Part shown: one piece after another, positions 43,401 through 52,261 of the stretch | Position numbering within the stretch: position 1 is the stretch's first letter | Layout: every line of letters starts with the position of its first letter | Translations under genes and position numbers: made by a program | Source of the DNA: Flavobacterium sp. | GTDB taxonomy: Bacteria; Bacteroidota; Bacteroidia; Flavobacteriales; Flavobacteriaceae | Length of the DNA: 64,000 bases | Direction of reading: 5' to 3' | Assembly (NCBI RefSeq): GCF_024642105.1 | Contig: NZ_JAHEBT010000055.1 | Coordinates: forward strand, 186,001 to 250,000 | Notes under the pieces: generated by a model | What the model saw: the letters and a program-made list of their open reading frames with translations, nothing else | Databases searched by the model: none | What the model was told of the DNA's origin: nothing

Positions 43401-43640
43401 AATACCTACTCAGATAATTTGTGGAAATTGGAGAATAAAGGTAAAAGTTACCTGATGTATCTTAAAAGTCCTCAAGACATAACTTTAAATCTGACAAATT
43501 TTAAAGGAGAGTTTGACGTTTATCTTATCAACCAAGACAATGGTTCGGTCATTAAACGACAAACAATTAACGGAGGAAATAGTAGTACTATTTCTACTAC
43601 TGGAATAAAAGAAAAAGTAGTTTTTGTCATTAAAAAATAA
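40485..43640 (+). CDS. Two-domain parallel beta-helix / DUF6298-like protein, candidate new enzyme
   Basis: A 1051-residue secreted protein. The start is a GTG at 40485, since no in-frame ATG gives a signal peptide; the resulting N-terminus has a long basic n-region and a hydrophobic core ending near GIAQ. Residues ~75-500 form a pectate-lyase-like beta-helix (ATRIIQAAIDYV, GRGAGWTAANSVIWESSAS). Residues ~590-960 are a separate domain resembling DUF6298, probably TIM-barrel-like. It contains VMWWRGSLL, LEHNYGLWYDRRMDDHERVRR, HQQYFQHNILEAGAHW and a C-terminal beta-domain (YLMYLKSPQDITLNLTN). The second half is rich in conserved Trp, His, Asp and Glu, as expected of an active site. No activity is known to me. 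It precedes the GH140 gene by 18 nt. Confidence 0.6.
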   Translation: MNFIQSKNRIVLQRGKILISCVALFFIVNKGIAQRSFPDISKDSKGNLLYSKDNLGNQIPDFSYAGFEASEKQIPTIENKIVVPQQEQDATRIIQAAIDYVSSLKPNKLGYRGAVLLAQGIFKVSGTLYIKKSGVVLRGSGNSEKGTILLGTGLDRESVIRVLGIDDKKKEEVYSLSTTFSPLGTQTIHLKEVTKLKVNDAIAITQPLTESFIKELKMEEFGGETAWVGWKKGSWDVTWDRIVTGINGNEITLNAPLTMALDSNYGEAKITSYVWQGRIATVGIENILMKSSYDASNPKDEQHRWFAISMENVKNAWVKQVNFKHFAGGAVTLLKSTQQITVEDCIASEPISEIASFRRHTFYTEGQQTLFQRCYSEYGYHDFAVGGFGTAGPNAFVQCESHLPFENSGTIGSWATGVLFDIANIDGQALSFNNREQNGRGAGWTAANSVIWESSASKIECYNPPTAQNWAFGVWGQFSGNGHWKDVNAHINPRSLFYTQLEKRLGQLPIKPYLYSIGSEPSSSPTIDQASELTKASISTLMSLPEWIVKVSQFNPIDSNSKGIKSANDLKIVEDHIAKANPKVGIENGWLTLDGKLIAGKQSNVMWWRGSLLEDDIKKATPHLTRFVPGRIGTGLTDNLNEVVDYLSANSMIALEHNYGLWYDRRMDDHERVRRIDSDVWPPFYEQPFARSGKDLAWDHLSKYDLSKYNSWYWDRLARFATLAEANGQLLIHQQYFQHNILEAGAHWASSPWRSANNINQTGFPEPPPYAGDKRIFMAEQFYDITHPDRRKIHQQFIRKSLENFQNNSNVIQLTSAEYTGPLQFMQFWLDEVQQWKNETSAKSLIGLSATKDVQDAILADGDRNKTVDLIDIRYWYYKEDGTTYAPEGGKNLAPRQHARKLKTGKETEDQVYRAVREYREKYSNKSVLYSTDASSRFGWAVLFGGGSLPSLPKISLPEFYSALPSMQLVSGNTYSDNLWKLENKGKSYLMYLKSPQDITLNLTNFKGEFDVYLINQDNGSVIKRQTINGGNSSTISTTGIKEKVVFVIKK

Positions 43641-43658
43641 TTCAAAATACCTTCAAAA

Positions 43659-45059
43659 ATGAACTTAAGAATTCACTATTTAGCCATTTTTTTTATAAGC
43701 TTTTTGTTATTCACCCAAAACGGATTTTCACAATCTACAAGAGCTACTTTGCCCAAACTTGAGGTTTCCAAGAACCACCATTATTTTACTACAGAAGATG
43801 GGAAACCATTTTTTTGGTTGGGTGATACAGGTTGGCTTACATTTGGAAAACTTGACAGAGAAGGAGTAAACAAGTATTTTCAAGATCGAAAAGCAAAAGG
43901 GTTTAATGTAATTCAGGTGATGGTTTTGCATAATATCAATGCAGTGAATGTTTATGGAGACAAGGCTTTAGTAAACGAGGACGTTTCAAAACCCATAACT
44001 ACGCCAGGTAACAACTTCAATAACAAAGAAGAATACGATTATTGGGATCATATTGACTATGCTTTGGATGTGGCTCAAAAAAATGGAATCTATGTAGCAA
44101 TGGTCCCAGTTTGGGGTACCAATGTGTCAAAAGGAGATAAAGTAAGCAAAGAACAAGCTCAAAAATACGCACAGTTTTTGGCCAATCGCTATAAAGACAG
44201 GACTAATGTGATTTGGATGAATGGTGGCGATACACATGGTAACGAATTTAAGGACATTTGGAATGCGATTGGAAGTACATTAAAAATCAATAATCCCGAT
44301 CAATTAGTGACTTTTCACCCTTTCGGGCGAACCGATTCTTCAGACGATTATCATACTGCGACTTGGTTGGATTTCAATATGTTTCAATCGGGTCACCGCA
44401 GGTACGACCAGGATACTTTGCCAGGTTCGTTCAAAGAAGATAATTACAAGTTTGTTCAAAGAGATTTAACTTTAAAACCAATAAAGCCTACCCTTGACGG
44501 AGAAGCCTCTTATGAAGGAATCCCTCATGGATTGCATGATACGTTACAACCGTTATGGAAAGATAATGATGTAAGACGTTATGGGTATTGGTCTGTTTTT
44601 GCAGGGGCGGCAGGGTACACTTATGGACATAATGCCGTGATGCAAATGTTTAGAAAAGGAGACAAACCCGCTTACGGAAACAAAGTATTTTGGTACGATG
44701 CCATTAATGCACCAGGTGCTGGGCAAATGGTGTATCTTAAAAAATTGATGTTAGAATTTCCTTATTTTGATAGAGTTCCAGACCAGTCATTAATTGCCAA
44801 TCAAGGTGAGAAATACGATTATTTGGTGGCTACTAGAGGGATTAATTATGCCTTGATTTACACTTATAACGGCAGAAGAATAGCAGTTAATTTAGGAAAA
44901 ACAAAAGGGTCTAAAGTAATCGCAACTTGGTACAACCCAAGAAATGGAGAAAAAAAAGAGATTGGAACATTTGATAATAAAGGAACTAAAGAATTTCAGC
45001 TTTCTGGTAAAAAAGAAGATGGAAACGACTGGGTTCTAATTTTAAAATCTCAAAAGTAA
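43659..45059 (+). CDS. GH140 apiosidase (DUF4038)
   Basis: A 466-residue secreted TIM-barrel enzyme with a signal peptide ending near GFSQ. It begins KNHHYFTTEDGKPFFWLGDTGWLTFGKL, the DUF4038 signature. The expected catalytic pair is present: Asp191 in WMNGGDTHG (acid/base) and Glu282 in LDGEASYEG (nucleophile). These are close to the positions reported for the founding GH140 enzyme BT1012 (Asp187 and Glu284). A C-terminal beta-sandwich (~385-466) with YALIYTYNGRRIAVNLGK completes it. GH140 hydrolyses the apiose-galacturonate linkage that attaches side chains to the rhamnogalacturonan-II backbone. This is the strongest single marker for RG-II use in the window. Confidence 0.88.
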   Translation: MNLRIHYLAIFFISFLLFTQNGFSQSTRATLPKLEVSKNHHYFTTEDGKPFFWLGDTGWLTFGKLDREGVNKYFQDRKAKGFNVIQVMVLHNINAVNVYGDKALVNEDVSKPITTPGNNFNNKEEYDYWDHIDYALDVAQKNGIYVAMVPVWGTNVSKGDKVSKEQAQKYAQFLANRYKDRTNVIWMNGGDTHGNEFKDIWNAIGSTLKINNPDQLVTFHPFGRTDSSDDYHTATWLDFNMFQSGHRRYDQDTLPGSFKEDNYKFVQRDLTLKPIKPTLDGEASYEGIPHGLHDTLQPLWKDNDVRRYGYWSVFAGAAGYTYGHNAVMQMFRKGDKPAYGNKVFWYDAINAPGAGQMVYLKKLMLEFPYFDRVPDQSLIANQGEKYDYLVATRGINYALIYTYNGRRIAVNLGKTKGSKVIATWYNPRNGEKKEIGTFDNKGTKEFQLSGKKEDGNDWVLILKSQK

Positions 45060-45060
45060 G

Positions 45061-46644
45061 ATGAGTTTCAAAAACAGAATTATACTATCGTTTGTTTGTT
45101 TTATAACAGGTTTTAGTACCGCCTTTTCTAATAATGACGGCTGGTACAATATCCTGAATGAAGGAGCAAATAATAAAGGGATTAAGTGTACCGAATCTAT
45201 TCAAAAGACGATAGATAAGGTGGCTCTAAATGGAGGTGGAACAATTTTTTTCCCGGCTGGGGAATATTTGACAGGAGCTTTGCATTTGAAAAGTAACATT
45301 ACTATTTATTTAGATTCGGGAGCGCTTTTGAAATTTTCAGATAATTTTGACGATTACCTGCCTTATGTCACAATGCGTTATGAAGGGATTGTGATGCAAA
45401 CTTTTTCACCTTTGTTTTATGCCAAAGAGGCTCAAAATATTAGTATTAAAGGACGAGGGGTAATTGATGGACAAGGAAAAGCGTGGTGGAATGAGGTGTA
45501 CCGAATTGAAACTGCAAAACAACCTATTCCGCTTACTAAATATCAAAAAATGTGGGAAGAACAAAACAAAGGTTTGGTGTACTCACCGTATTATCAAAGA
45601 ACGATTGATAAAAAGTTCTTTAGACCTTCTTTTTTTCAGGCTTATAATTGTTCTAATATCTTAATAGAAGGAGTGACTTTTCAGAATTCGCCTTTTTGGA
45701 CCATTAACCCAGAATTTTGTGATAATGTAACAATTACTGGAGTTACAATTTTTAATCCTCATTCGCCAAATACAGACGGAATTAATCCTTCTTCTTGTAA
45801 AAATGTTCATATTTCTAACTGTCACATCAGTGTGGGCGATGATTGTATTACCATTAAATCGGGCAGGGATGAAGACGGACGAAAATATGGAAGACCAACA
45901 GAAAATGTAACGATTACAAATTGTACGATGCTTAGCGGACATGGCGGAGTGGTTATTGGTAGTGAAATGTCAGGCGGAATTAAAAAAATAACCATTTCCA
46001 ATTGTGTGTTTGACGGTACCGATAGAGGCATTAGAATTAAATCAGCAAGAGGACGGGGAGGGATTGTTGAGGATATTCGAGTGGATAATATCGTGATGAA
46101 TAATATTAAAGAAGAGGCCATAATTATGGATTTGTTTTATGATAAATCAAATGTAGTTGAGCCTGTTTCTGAACGAACACCTATTTTTAGAAACATTCAT
46201 ATTAGTAATGTAACGGCGACTAATGTTAAGAAAGCTGGGACGCTCCGTGGGATTACAGAGATGCCTATTCAAAATATTTCATTTTCTAATAGTATTATTA
46301 CCGCTCAAGAAGGATTTACTATTATGACTTCGAAAGACATTGAATTTCATGATGTTAAAGTGAATACTAGTATTGGTTCCTCTTTTGAAATAGAAGATAC
46401 TAGCAATTTTATTTTGGATAATGTAGTTACAGCGAATCCTATTCAAAATGTTCCTATAATACAATTAAAGAATGTTTTTAACGGAGTGATTACTAATAAT
46501 TTTATGATGGTTCCCACTTCACTATTTATTCAAGCAGAAGGGAAACAAACTCGAGACGTATTTCTAAAAAATAATCTCTTGCATAAGGTTACGACAGTAA
46601 TTAAAAGAGGCTTGGATTTAAATAAAAAAGCAATAATTGAATAA
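45061..46644 (+). CDS. GH28 polygalacturonase-type enzyme
   Basis: A 527-residue secreted parallel beta-helix with a signal peptide ending near STAFS. The four GH28 motifs are intact: NTDGIN with Asp239, GDDC with Asp260/Asp261, SGHGG with His294 and RIK with Arg325/Lys327. The family includes endo- and exo-polygalacturonases and rhamnogalacturonan hydrolases. A long insertion (~150-190, ETAKQPIPLTKYQKMWEEQNKG) suggests a narrowed, exo-acting site, although this is inference. The gene starts 1 nt after the GH140 stop, and its own stop overlaps the next start by 1 nt, so the three are tightly coupled. It should trim galacturonic acid from the backbone exposed after side-chain removal. Confidence 0.92.
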   Translation: MSFKNRIILSFVCFITGFSTAFSNNDGWYNILNEGANNKGIKCTESIQKTIDKVALNGGGTIFFPAGEYLTGALHLKSNITIYLDSGALLKFSDNFDDYLPYVTMRYEGIVMQTFSPLFYAKEAQNISIKGRGVIDGQGKAWWNEVYRIETAKQPIPLTKYQKMWEEQNKGLVYSPYYQRTIDKKFFRPSFFQAYNCSNILIEGVTFQNSPFWTINPEFCDNVTITGVTIFNPHSPNTDGINPSSCKNVHISNCHISVGDDCITIKSGRDEDGRKYGRPTENVTITNCTMLSGHGGVVIGSEMSGGIKKITISNCVFDGTDRGIRIKSARGRGGIVEDIRVDNIVMNNIKEEAIIMDLFYDKSNVVEPVSERTPIFRNIHISNVTATNVKKAGTLRGITEMPIQNISFSNSIITAQEGFTIMTSKDIEFHDVKVNTSIGSSFEIEDTSNFILDNVVTANPIQNVPIIQLKNVFNGVITNNFMMVPTSLFIQAEGKQTRDVFLKNNLLHKVTTVIKRGLDLNKKAIIE

Positions 46645-47567
46645 TGAAGAAAATAAGTGTCTTTATATGGGTACTCTTTTGTAGTGTTTCTTACTCTCAA
46701 AAAGAAAAGGAGGTGTATCTTTTTACTTCTTTTAGAGAGCCCGCTACAGAAGGATTGTATTTAGCATATAGTGAAGATGGTTACCATTGGAACAATTTAG
46801 GAGGCTCCTTTTTAAAGCCAGAAGTTGGCGAAAGTAAGATTATGAGAGATCCTTCTATTGTAAAAGGAGCCAATGGGGTATACCATTTGGTTTGGACCAC
46901 TGATTGGCGAGGAGGTACGGGTTTTGGCTATGCTAATTCTAAAGATTTAATTCATTGGTCACCTCAAGAGTACATTCCTGTTATGAAAAACGAACCAGAA
47001 GTAGTTAATATTTGGGCACCTGAGTTATTTTATGATGAACCCAACCAAATGTATATCATAGTTTGGGCTTCGACTATTCCATTTCGATTTGAAAAAGGAG
47101 TAGAAGAAGAAAAAAACAATCATCGTTTGTATTATGTTACCACAAAAGATTTTAAAACATTTTCAGAAACTAAATTGTTTTTAGATCCTGGTTTCAGTTG
47201 TATTGATGCTGTTATCGTTAAGAAAGCAAAAAAAGAGTATGTGTTAGTTTTTAAAGACAATACTAGGCCAATGCGTAATCTAAAAGTAGCTTTTGCAAAA
47301 TCACCTTTAGGACCATACAAAAATGTATCGGTGCCTTTTACTGATTTTTTATCTGAAGGACCCACTGTGATGAAAAAAGATTCGGATTGGTTGATTTATT
47401 ACGATAATTATGGTCAAAAGAATTATAAAGCCGTTAAGACTACTGATTTTAAACATTTTGAAGCTATTTCATCCGAGATACAATTTCCAGAAGGGCATAA
47501 ACACGGTACAATAACGACTATAACTCCTTCGATTTTACAAAGATTAAAAGAAAGACTAAAACATTAA
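46644..47567 (+). CDS. GH43-like five-bladed beta-propeller enzyme
   Basis: A 307-residue secreted protein with a signal peptide ending near SYSQ. A minimal five-bladed propeller without extra modules. Candidate catalytic residues are Asp188 in SCIDAVI and Glu238 in LSEGPTV, which match the modulator and acid of GH43. The usual base Asp near the N-terminus is not clear: the expected DP reads SFREPATEG, and the clear RDPSIV (Asp69) lies a blade later. Typical activity would be arabinosidase or galactosidase on side chains. It overlaps the GH28 stop by 1 nt and lies 3 nt before the sialidase-fold gene. Confidence 0.78.
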   Translation: MKKISVFIWVLFCSVSYSQKEKEVYLFTSFREPATEGLYLAYSEDGYHWNNLGGSFLKPEVGESKIMRDPSIVKGANGVYHLVWTTDWRGGTGFGYANSKDLIHWSPQEYIPVMKNEPEVVNIWAPELFYDEPNQMYIIVWASTIPFRFEKGVEEEKNNHRLYYVTTKDFKTFSETKLFLDPGFSCIDAVIVKKAKKEYVLVFKDNTRPMRNLKVAFAKSPLGPYKNVSVPFTDFLSEGPTVMKKDSDWLIYYDNYGQKNYKAVKTTDFKHFEAISSEIQFPEGHKHGTITTITPSILQRLKERLKH

Positions 47568-47570
47568 AAC

Positions 47571-49445
47571 ATGATTGTGACTCAAAAAATAACCCCACGC
47601 TTTGTAGTAATTTCCATGTTGTTTTTACTATTGGGAACAACCTATTCAGTAAACGCTCAGCAAGATACGGTAAGGTATGTAGGGAAAACACTTTCTAATA
47701 TTGATTATCATCACGGGCAATTGAGTCCGGCGGTGGGAGTTCACGCCACTCAAATTATGAGAGCGAGTAGAGAACATGCGGATAAAGCAGACGGATTTGG
47801 CTGGACTTATAACCATGCGACGAATATGGCCTATTGGAACAATACCTTTTTTATACAATATTTGAGTAATCCAGTGGGAGAACACATTCCACCAGGACAA
47901 ACGGTATTGATGACGTCTAAAGACGGTACTACTTGGGACAAACCTAAAGTGTTATTTCCAATTTATCATGTTCCAGATGGTTGGAAAAAAGAAGGTGTTG
48001 AGGGCGTGGCTAAAAACCTAGATGCAGTGATGCACCAACGCATGGGATTTTATGTTTCCAAAGAAAAAAGATTACTGACTTTGGCTTATTACGGTATTGC
48101 AATGGACGAAAAAGACGATCCTAATGATGGTAAAGGGATTGGGCGAGTAGTGAGAGAAATCCATAAAGACGGTAGTTTTGGTCCTATTTATTTTATTCGT
48201 TTCAACAAAAGTTGGGACCAATCAAAATCCACTTTTCCATTCTATAAACAAAGTAAAGACAAAGGATTTGTAAAAGCGTGTGATGAACTACTATCAAAGC
48301 CCTTAGTGATGCAACAATGGGTAGAAGAAGCGGATAGAGATGATGAATTGATTCCGTTAAAAAAACAATTTAAAGCCTTTAACTATTACCATCTGCCTAA
48401 TGGCAAAGTAGTAGGATTGTGGAAATTTGCCTTAACTTCTATAACCTTAGATGAGGGAAAAACTTGGGAATATAGTCCATTGAGAGCACCTGGATTTGTG
48501 AACAGTAATGCTAAAATTTGGGGACAAAAAACATCCGATAATCGCTATGCAACGGTATACAATCCTTCGGAGTTTCGCTGGCCCTTAGCGGTCTCTGTGA
48601 GTGATGATGGTTTAAATTACAAAAATTTGTTACTTGTACACGGAGAAATAAGTCCAATGCGTTATGGTGGAAATTATAAATCGTACGGGCCACAATATGT
48701 GAGAGGAATTCCAGAAGGTGATGGAATCCCACCCGATGGAAAACTATGGGTAAGTTACAGTATGAACAAAGAAGATATTTGGGTAACTTCTATCCCTGTG
48801 CCAATTACAGAAACGGTAAGTGATAATGTTCATGATGTTTTTAATGAATTGCCCGATGGAGATGAATTACAACTTTGGAACACGTATAGTTTGTCTTGGG
48901 CATCGACTAAGGTCGAAAAGAAAAATGATCGAAAAAAGTACTTGATCTTGAGAGATCACGATGCTTTTGATTACGCAAGAGCTGAGCGCGTGATTCCTTT
49001 TGCTCAAAAAATGGAAGCTAGTTTTACGGTAGTGCCAGAGCAAAATAATCATGGTTTATTACAAATCGAATTTCAAAATAAACAAGGACTTCCTGGGGTG
49101 CGATTGATTTTTGATTCGGACGGACTTTTGAAAACGAAAACGGGAGCTCGTTTTAATACGATTACAAAATACGAAGCAGGGAAGTCTTATACTGTAACAT
49201 TGAAACTAGATGTTACATCACGTTCGTATACCATTAAAGTAAACGATGATAAAGAATCGACTAAAATATTCTATGCACCTGTAGATGGTTTTTCTCGAAT
49301 TATGTTTAGAACAGGAGAGGCACGTACGTTTCCAACACCTGAAACACCTGCAGATATTGAGGACTATGATGATTTGAAAGACACAGGTAAAGAAATCCCT
49401 GAAGCAGTATTTAATATTCAGTCATTAATCACTAAAGCCCTTTAA
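47571..49445 (+). CDS. Sialidase-fold (BNR/Asp-box) protein with C-terminal beta-sandwich, function unknown
   Basis: A 624-residue secreted protein with a signal peptide ending near SVNAQ. Three Asp-box-like turns mark a beta-propeller (~30-430): TSKDGTTWDKP, TLDEGKTWEY and SDDGLNYKN. A C-terminal concanavalin-like beta-sandwich (~440-610) starts LQLWNTYSLSW. The classic sialidase arginine triad cannot be confirmed by eye. In rhamnogalacturonan-II, Kdo and Dha are 2-keto sugar acids similar to sialic acid, so a Kdo/Dha-directed hydrolase is one hypothesis; a polysaccharide lyase of propeller fold is another. It lies between GH43-like and GH78 genes with gaps of 3 and 1 nt. Confidence 0.65.
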   Translation: MIVTQKITPRFVVISMLFLLLGTTYSVNAQQDTVRYVGKTLSNIDYHHGQLSPAVGVHATQIMRASREHADKADGFGWTYNHATNMAYWNNTFFIQYLSNPVGEHIPPGQTVLMTSKDGTTWDKPKVLFPIYHVPDGWKKEGVEGVAKNLDAVMHQRMGFYVSKEKRLLTLAYYGIAMDEKDDPNDGKGIGRVVREIHKDGSFGPIYFIRFNKSWDQSKSTFPFYKQSKDKGFVKACDELLSKPLVMQQWVEEADRDDELIPLKKQFKAFNYYHLPNGKVVGLWKFALTSITLDEGKTWEYSPLRAPGFVNSNAKIWGQKTSDNRYATVYNPSEFRWPLAVSVSDDGLNYKNLLLVHGEISPMRYGGNYKSYGPQYVRGIPEGDGIPPDGKLWVSYSMNKEDIWVTSIPVPITETVSDNVHDVFNELPDGDELQLWNTYSLSWASTKVEKKNDRKKYLILRDHDAFDYARAERVIPFAQKMEASFTVVPEQNNHGLLQIEFQNKQGLPGVRLIFDSDGLLKTKTGARFNTITKYEAGKSYTVTLKLDVTSRSYTIKVNDDKESTKIFYAPVDGFSRIMFRTGEARTFPTPETPADIEDYDDLKDTGKEIPEAVFNIQSLITKAL

Positions 49446-49446
49446 A

Positions 49447-52242
49447 ATGAAAATCGTTTGTAAGGTACTAATCCTTTTTAGTGTTTTGTTTTCGCTACAA
49501 TCAAGGAGTCAGGTAACGGTGGATCACTTAACTATAGAAATGGCTGAAAACCCTTTAGTTGTCAATCAAAAAACACCTAAATTGGGTTGGCAGTTAGTGT
49601 CTAAAAACAGCAATGTATCTCAAAAATACTATCAAGTACTTGTATCGTCTACAGAAGCTAAAATTCAAAATAATGAAGGAGATGTTTGGGATAGTGGTAA
49701 AATAAAATCAGACAAAAGTCAGCAAGTGTATTATGCTGGAAAGCCATTAAACGAAGAGACCAAATACTTTTGGAAAGTAAAAATTTGGAATCAAAATGAT
49801 GTAGCTTCTACTTGGAGTAAGAATGCTTTTTTTAGGGTTGCACCCGCTGAAAAAGGTTTGAAACCAACTTGGATTGGAGCTATTTTAAAATCGGATAGCC
49901 ATTTGCCTGAAGGTAGAAATTATCACGCTGTAACCTTTAAGAAAGAAAAAAAAGAGGCTATTGTAAATGCAGTTGATTCGTTAGCTCGTAGGAGTATTAT
50001 GCTGCGAAAAACATTTTCTATAGCAAAAAAAATCAAAGAAGCTGTAGTTTTTATTTCGGGCTTAGGACATTATGAACTAACGATTAATAACAAAAAAGTA
50101 GGCAATAGTCAGTTTGCACCACTTTGGACAGATTATGATAAAACAGTTTACTACAACACTTATGAAGTGCCAATAAATGAGTTACAAAAAGGTGAAAATG
50201 TAGTTGGTGTGCTTTTGGGTAATGGAATGTACAATATGGTGGCTGAAAGGTATGCTAAATTTTATGTAAGTTTTGGCCCACCTACTTTGTTTTTTAAAAT
50301 GAAAGTGACCTATGAAGACGGTTGTCAAGAGATTGTACAATCGGATGGGAGTTGGAAATATTCCCTGAGTCCAATTACGTATAACAGTATTTTTGGAGGT
50401 GAAGATTATAATGCTAATTTGGAACAACCTGGATGGGATACTCCAAAATTTGATGATAAGTCCTGGAAAAAAGTAGTAATTCAAGAGGCTCCTAAAGGTA
50501 AATTAGTTCCTCAAACTGCTGCTCCTATTCAAATTGAAAAGTACTATCAAGTTAAAGAATTTAAAGAAATTCAGCCGAATACTTTTGTGTTTAATATGGG
50601 ACAAAATGTCTCCGGTTTTCCAACTATAAAAGTCAAAGGAAATAAAGGGCAAACTATTCGTGTTTGGGTAGGAGAAGGATTGAATGATGATGGAACTGTT
50701 GGTCAAGGTCGCTCGGGAAAACCGTATTATTATCAGTACACTTTGAAAGGCGACGGAATAGAAGAATGGCAACCGAAATTTAGTTATTATGGGTATCAGT
50801 ATATTCAAATTGATAATGTAAATTACAAGGAAATTAAGAAACAGAATTTACCGTTAGTAGTAGACATTACATCCAATTTTGTCTATAATTCATCGGGTGA
50901 AGCAGGAACTTTTGAGTGTTCAAATCCAATTTTTACCAAAGCTCATGAGTTAATTAATAATGCGATAAAAAGTAATTTTCAAAGTGTTTTTACCGATTGT
51001 CCGCATCGTGAGAAATTAGGTTGGATAGAAGAGACTCATTTGAATGGACCCGGTTTATTTTTTAATTATAATTTACAAACCTACATTCCTGGTTTGATGC
51101 AAAATATTGCTGATGCGCAGCGCGAAAATGGATTGATTCCTTCTGTGGTGCCTGAGTATGTTGTTTTTGGAGGCGATTTTACAGACTCACCAGAATGGGG
51201 CGTAGCAGGTGTAATCTTGCCATGGATGTATTATGAATATTATGGCGATAGTTCATTGATAGAAAAGTACTATCCCGTAATGAAAAAATATGTTGATTAT
51301 TTAACTACAACTTCTAAAGAAGGAATAGTATCTCACGGATTAGGAGATTGGTACGATTATGGTCCTCATGCTGCTGGTTATTCAAAGAATAGTCCCATTG
51401 CACTTTCAGCGACGAGTCATTATTTTTTCGGAGCTAGTTTAGTAGCAAAAGCAGCAAAATTATTGCATAAAGAGGAAGATTACATACAGTATTCGTCTTT
51501 AACCAATAGCATAAAAGGAGCTTTCAATAAAGCATTTTTTAATCCAGAAACAAAACAATATGGAACCGGAAGTCAATTTAGTAATGCCGTGCCTTTGTTT
51601 ATGGATATTGTTAGCCCTTCAAATAGAAAAGCAGTGCTAACTAATTTGTTAGAAGATATTAAAAATAAAGGATACCGACTAACCACAGGCGATGTGGGAA
51701 ATAGGTATTTGTTTCAAGCATTAGCTAGAAATAATCAAAATGAAGTTTTGTACCAAATGCATAATCATACAGATGCTCCAGGATATGGTTTTCAGATTAA
51801 GTTTGGCTTGACCACCCTCACAGAACAATGGGATCCTCGAAAAGGAAATTCATGGAATCATTTTATGTTAGGGCAAATTGAGGAATGGTTGTATCAAAGT
51901 TTAGCAGGAATTCTTCCTGATGCAGAACACCCAGGCTTCAAACATTTCTTTATCCAACCCGAATTGGTAGGTGATTTGACTTTTGTAAAGTCGAGTTACA
52001 AATCCAACTACGGTTTAATTGTTTCCGAATGGAAAAAAGTGAACAATAAAGCCGTATTTACTATTACAATTCCTGCAAATACTTCGGCAACAATTAAATT
52101 ACCTATTCAATCAGGTAGAATAATTACAATTAACGGAATCACCTTACAACAATCAAAAAAAGTAGTTCATTTTGATACCAAAACAACTACTTCAAATTTG
52201 AATTTAGGATCAGGAAGTTATGTTATTGAAAGCAAATTATAA
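49447..52242 (+). CDS. GH78 alpha-L-rhamnosidase
   Basis: A 931-residue secreted enzyme with a signal peptide ending near SRSQ. The order is standard for full-length GH78: N-terminal fibronectin-like domain (VDHLTIEMAENPLVVNQKTPKLGWQL, ~25-130), beta-sandwich with the LGNGMYN motif (~170-330), a concanavalin-like alpha-L-rhamnosidase domain (~360-470), (alpha/alpha)6 barrel (~480-830) and a C-terminal beta-domain. The acid motif is TDCPHREKLGWIEE with Asp517 and Glu522; the last position of the usual GWxGD reads Glu. Late motif TLTEQWDP carries the family's conserved Glu. It removes alpha-L-rhamnose; one of three GH78 proteins here. Confidence 0.92.
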   Translation: MKIVCKVLILFSVLFSLQSRSQVTVDHLTIEMAENPLVVNQKTPKLGWQLVSKNSNVSQKYYQVLVSSTEAKIQNNEGDVWDSGKIKSDKSQQVYYAGKPLNEETKYFWKVKIWNQNDVASTWSKNAFFRVAPAEKGLKPTWIGAILKSDSHLPEGRNYHAVTFKKEKKEAIVNAVDSLARRSIMLRKTFSIAKKIKEAVVFISGLGHYELTINNKKVGNSQFAPLWTDYDKTVYYNTYEVPINELQKGENVVGVLLGNGMYNMVAERYAKFYVSFGPPTLFFKMKVTYEDGCQEIVQSDGSWKYSLSPITYNSIFGGEDYNANLEQPGWDTPKFDDKSWKKVVIQEAPKGKLVPQTAAPIQIEKYYQVKEFKEIQPNTFVFNMGQNVSGFPTIKVKGNKGQTIRVWVGEGLNDDGTVGQGRSGKPYYYQYTLKGDGIEEWQPKFSYYGYQYIQIDNVNYKEIKKQNLPLVVDITSNFVYNSSGEAGTFECSNPIFTKAHELINNAIKSNFQSVFTDCPHREKLGWIEETHLNGPGLFFNYNLQTYIPGLMQNIADAQRENGLIPSVVPEYVVFGGDFTDSPEWGVAGVILPWMYYEYYGDSSLIEKYYPVMKKYVDYLTTTSKEGIVSHGLGDWYDYGPHAAGYSKNSPIALSATSHYFFGASLVAKAAKLLHKEEDYIQYSSLTNSIKGAFNKAFFNPETKQYGTGSQFSNAVPLFMDIVSPSNRKAVLTNLLEDIKNKGYRLTTGDVGNRYLFQALARNNQNEVLYQMHNHTDAPGYGFQIKFGLTTLTEQWDPRKGNSWNHFMLGQIEEWLYQSLAGILPDAEHPGFKHFFIQPELVGDLTFVKSSYKSNYGLIVSEWKKVNNKAVFTITIPANTSATIKLPIQSGRIITINGITLQQSKKVVHFDTKTTTSNLNLGSGSYVIESKL

Positions 52243-52261
52243 ATAGAAAAATAAAGTGGAA

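Noticed and set aside
47571..49445. Assignment as a true sialidase (GH33)
   Set aside because: Asp-boxes are present, but the arginine triad and the FRIP motif could not be found by eye, and sialic acid does not fit the context.
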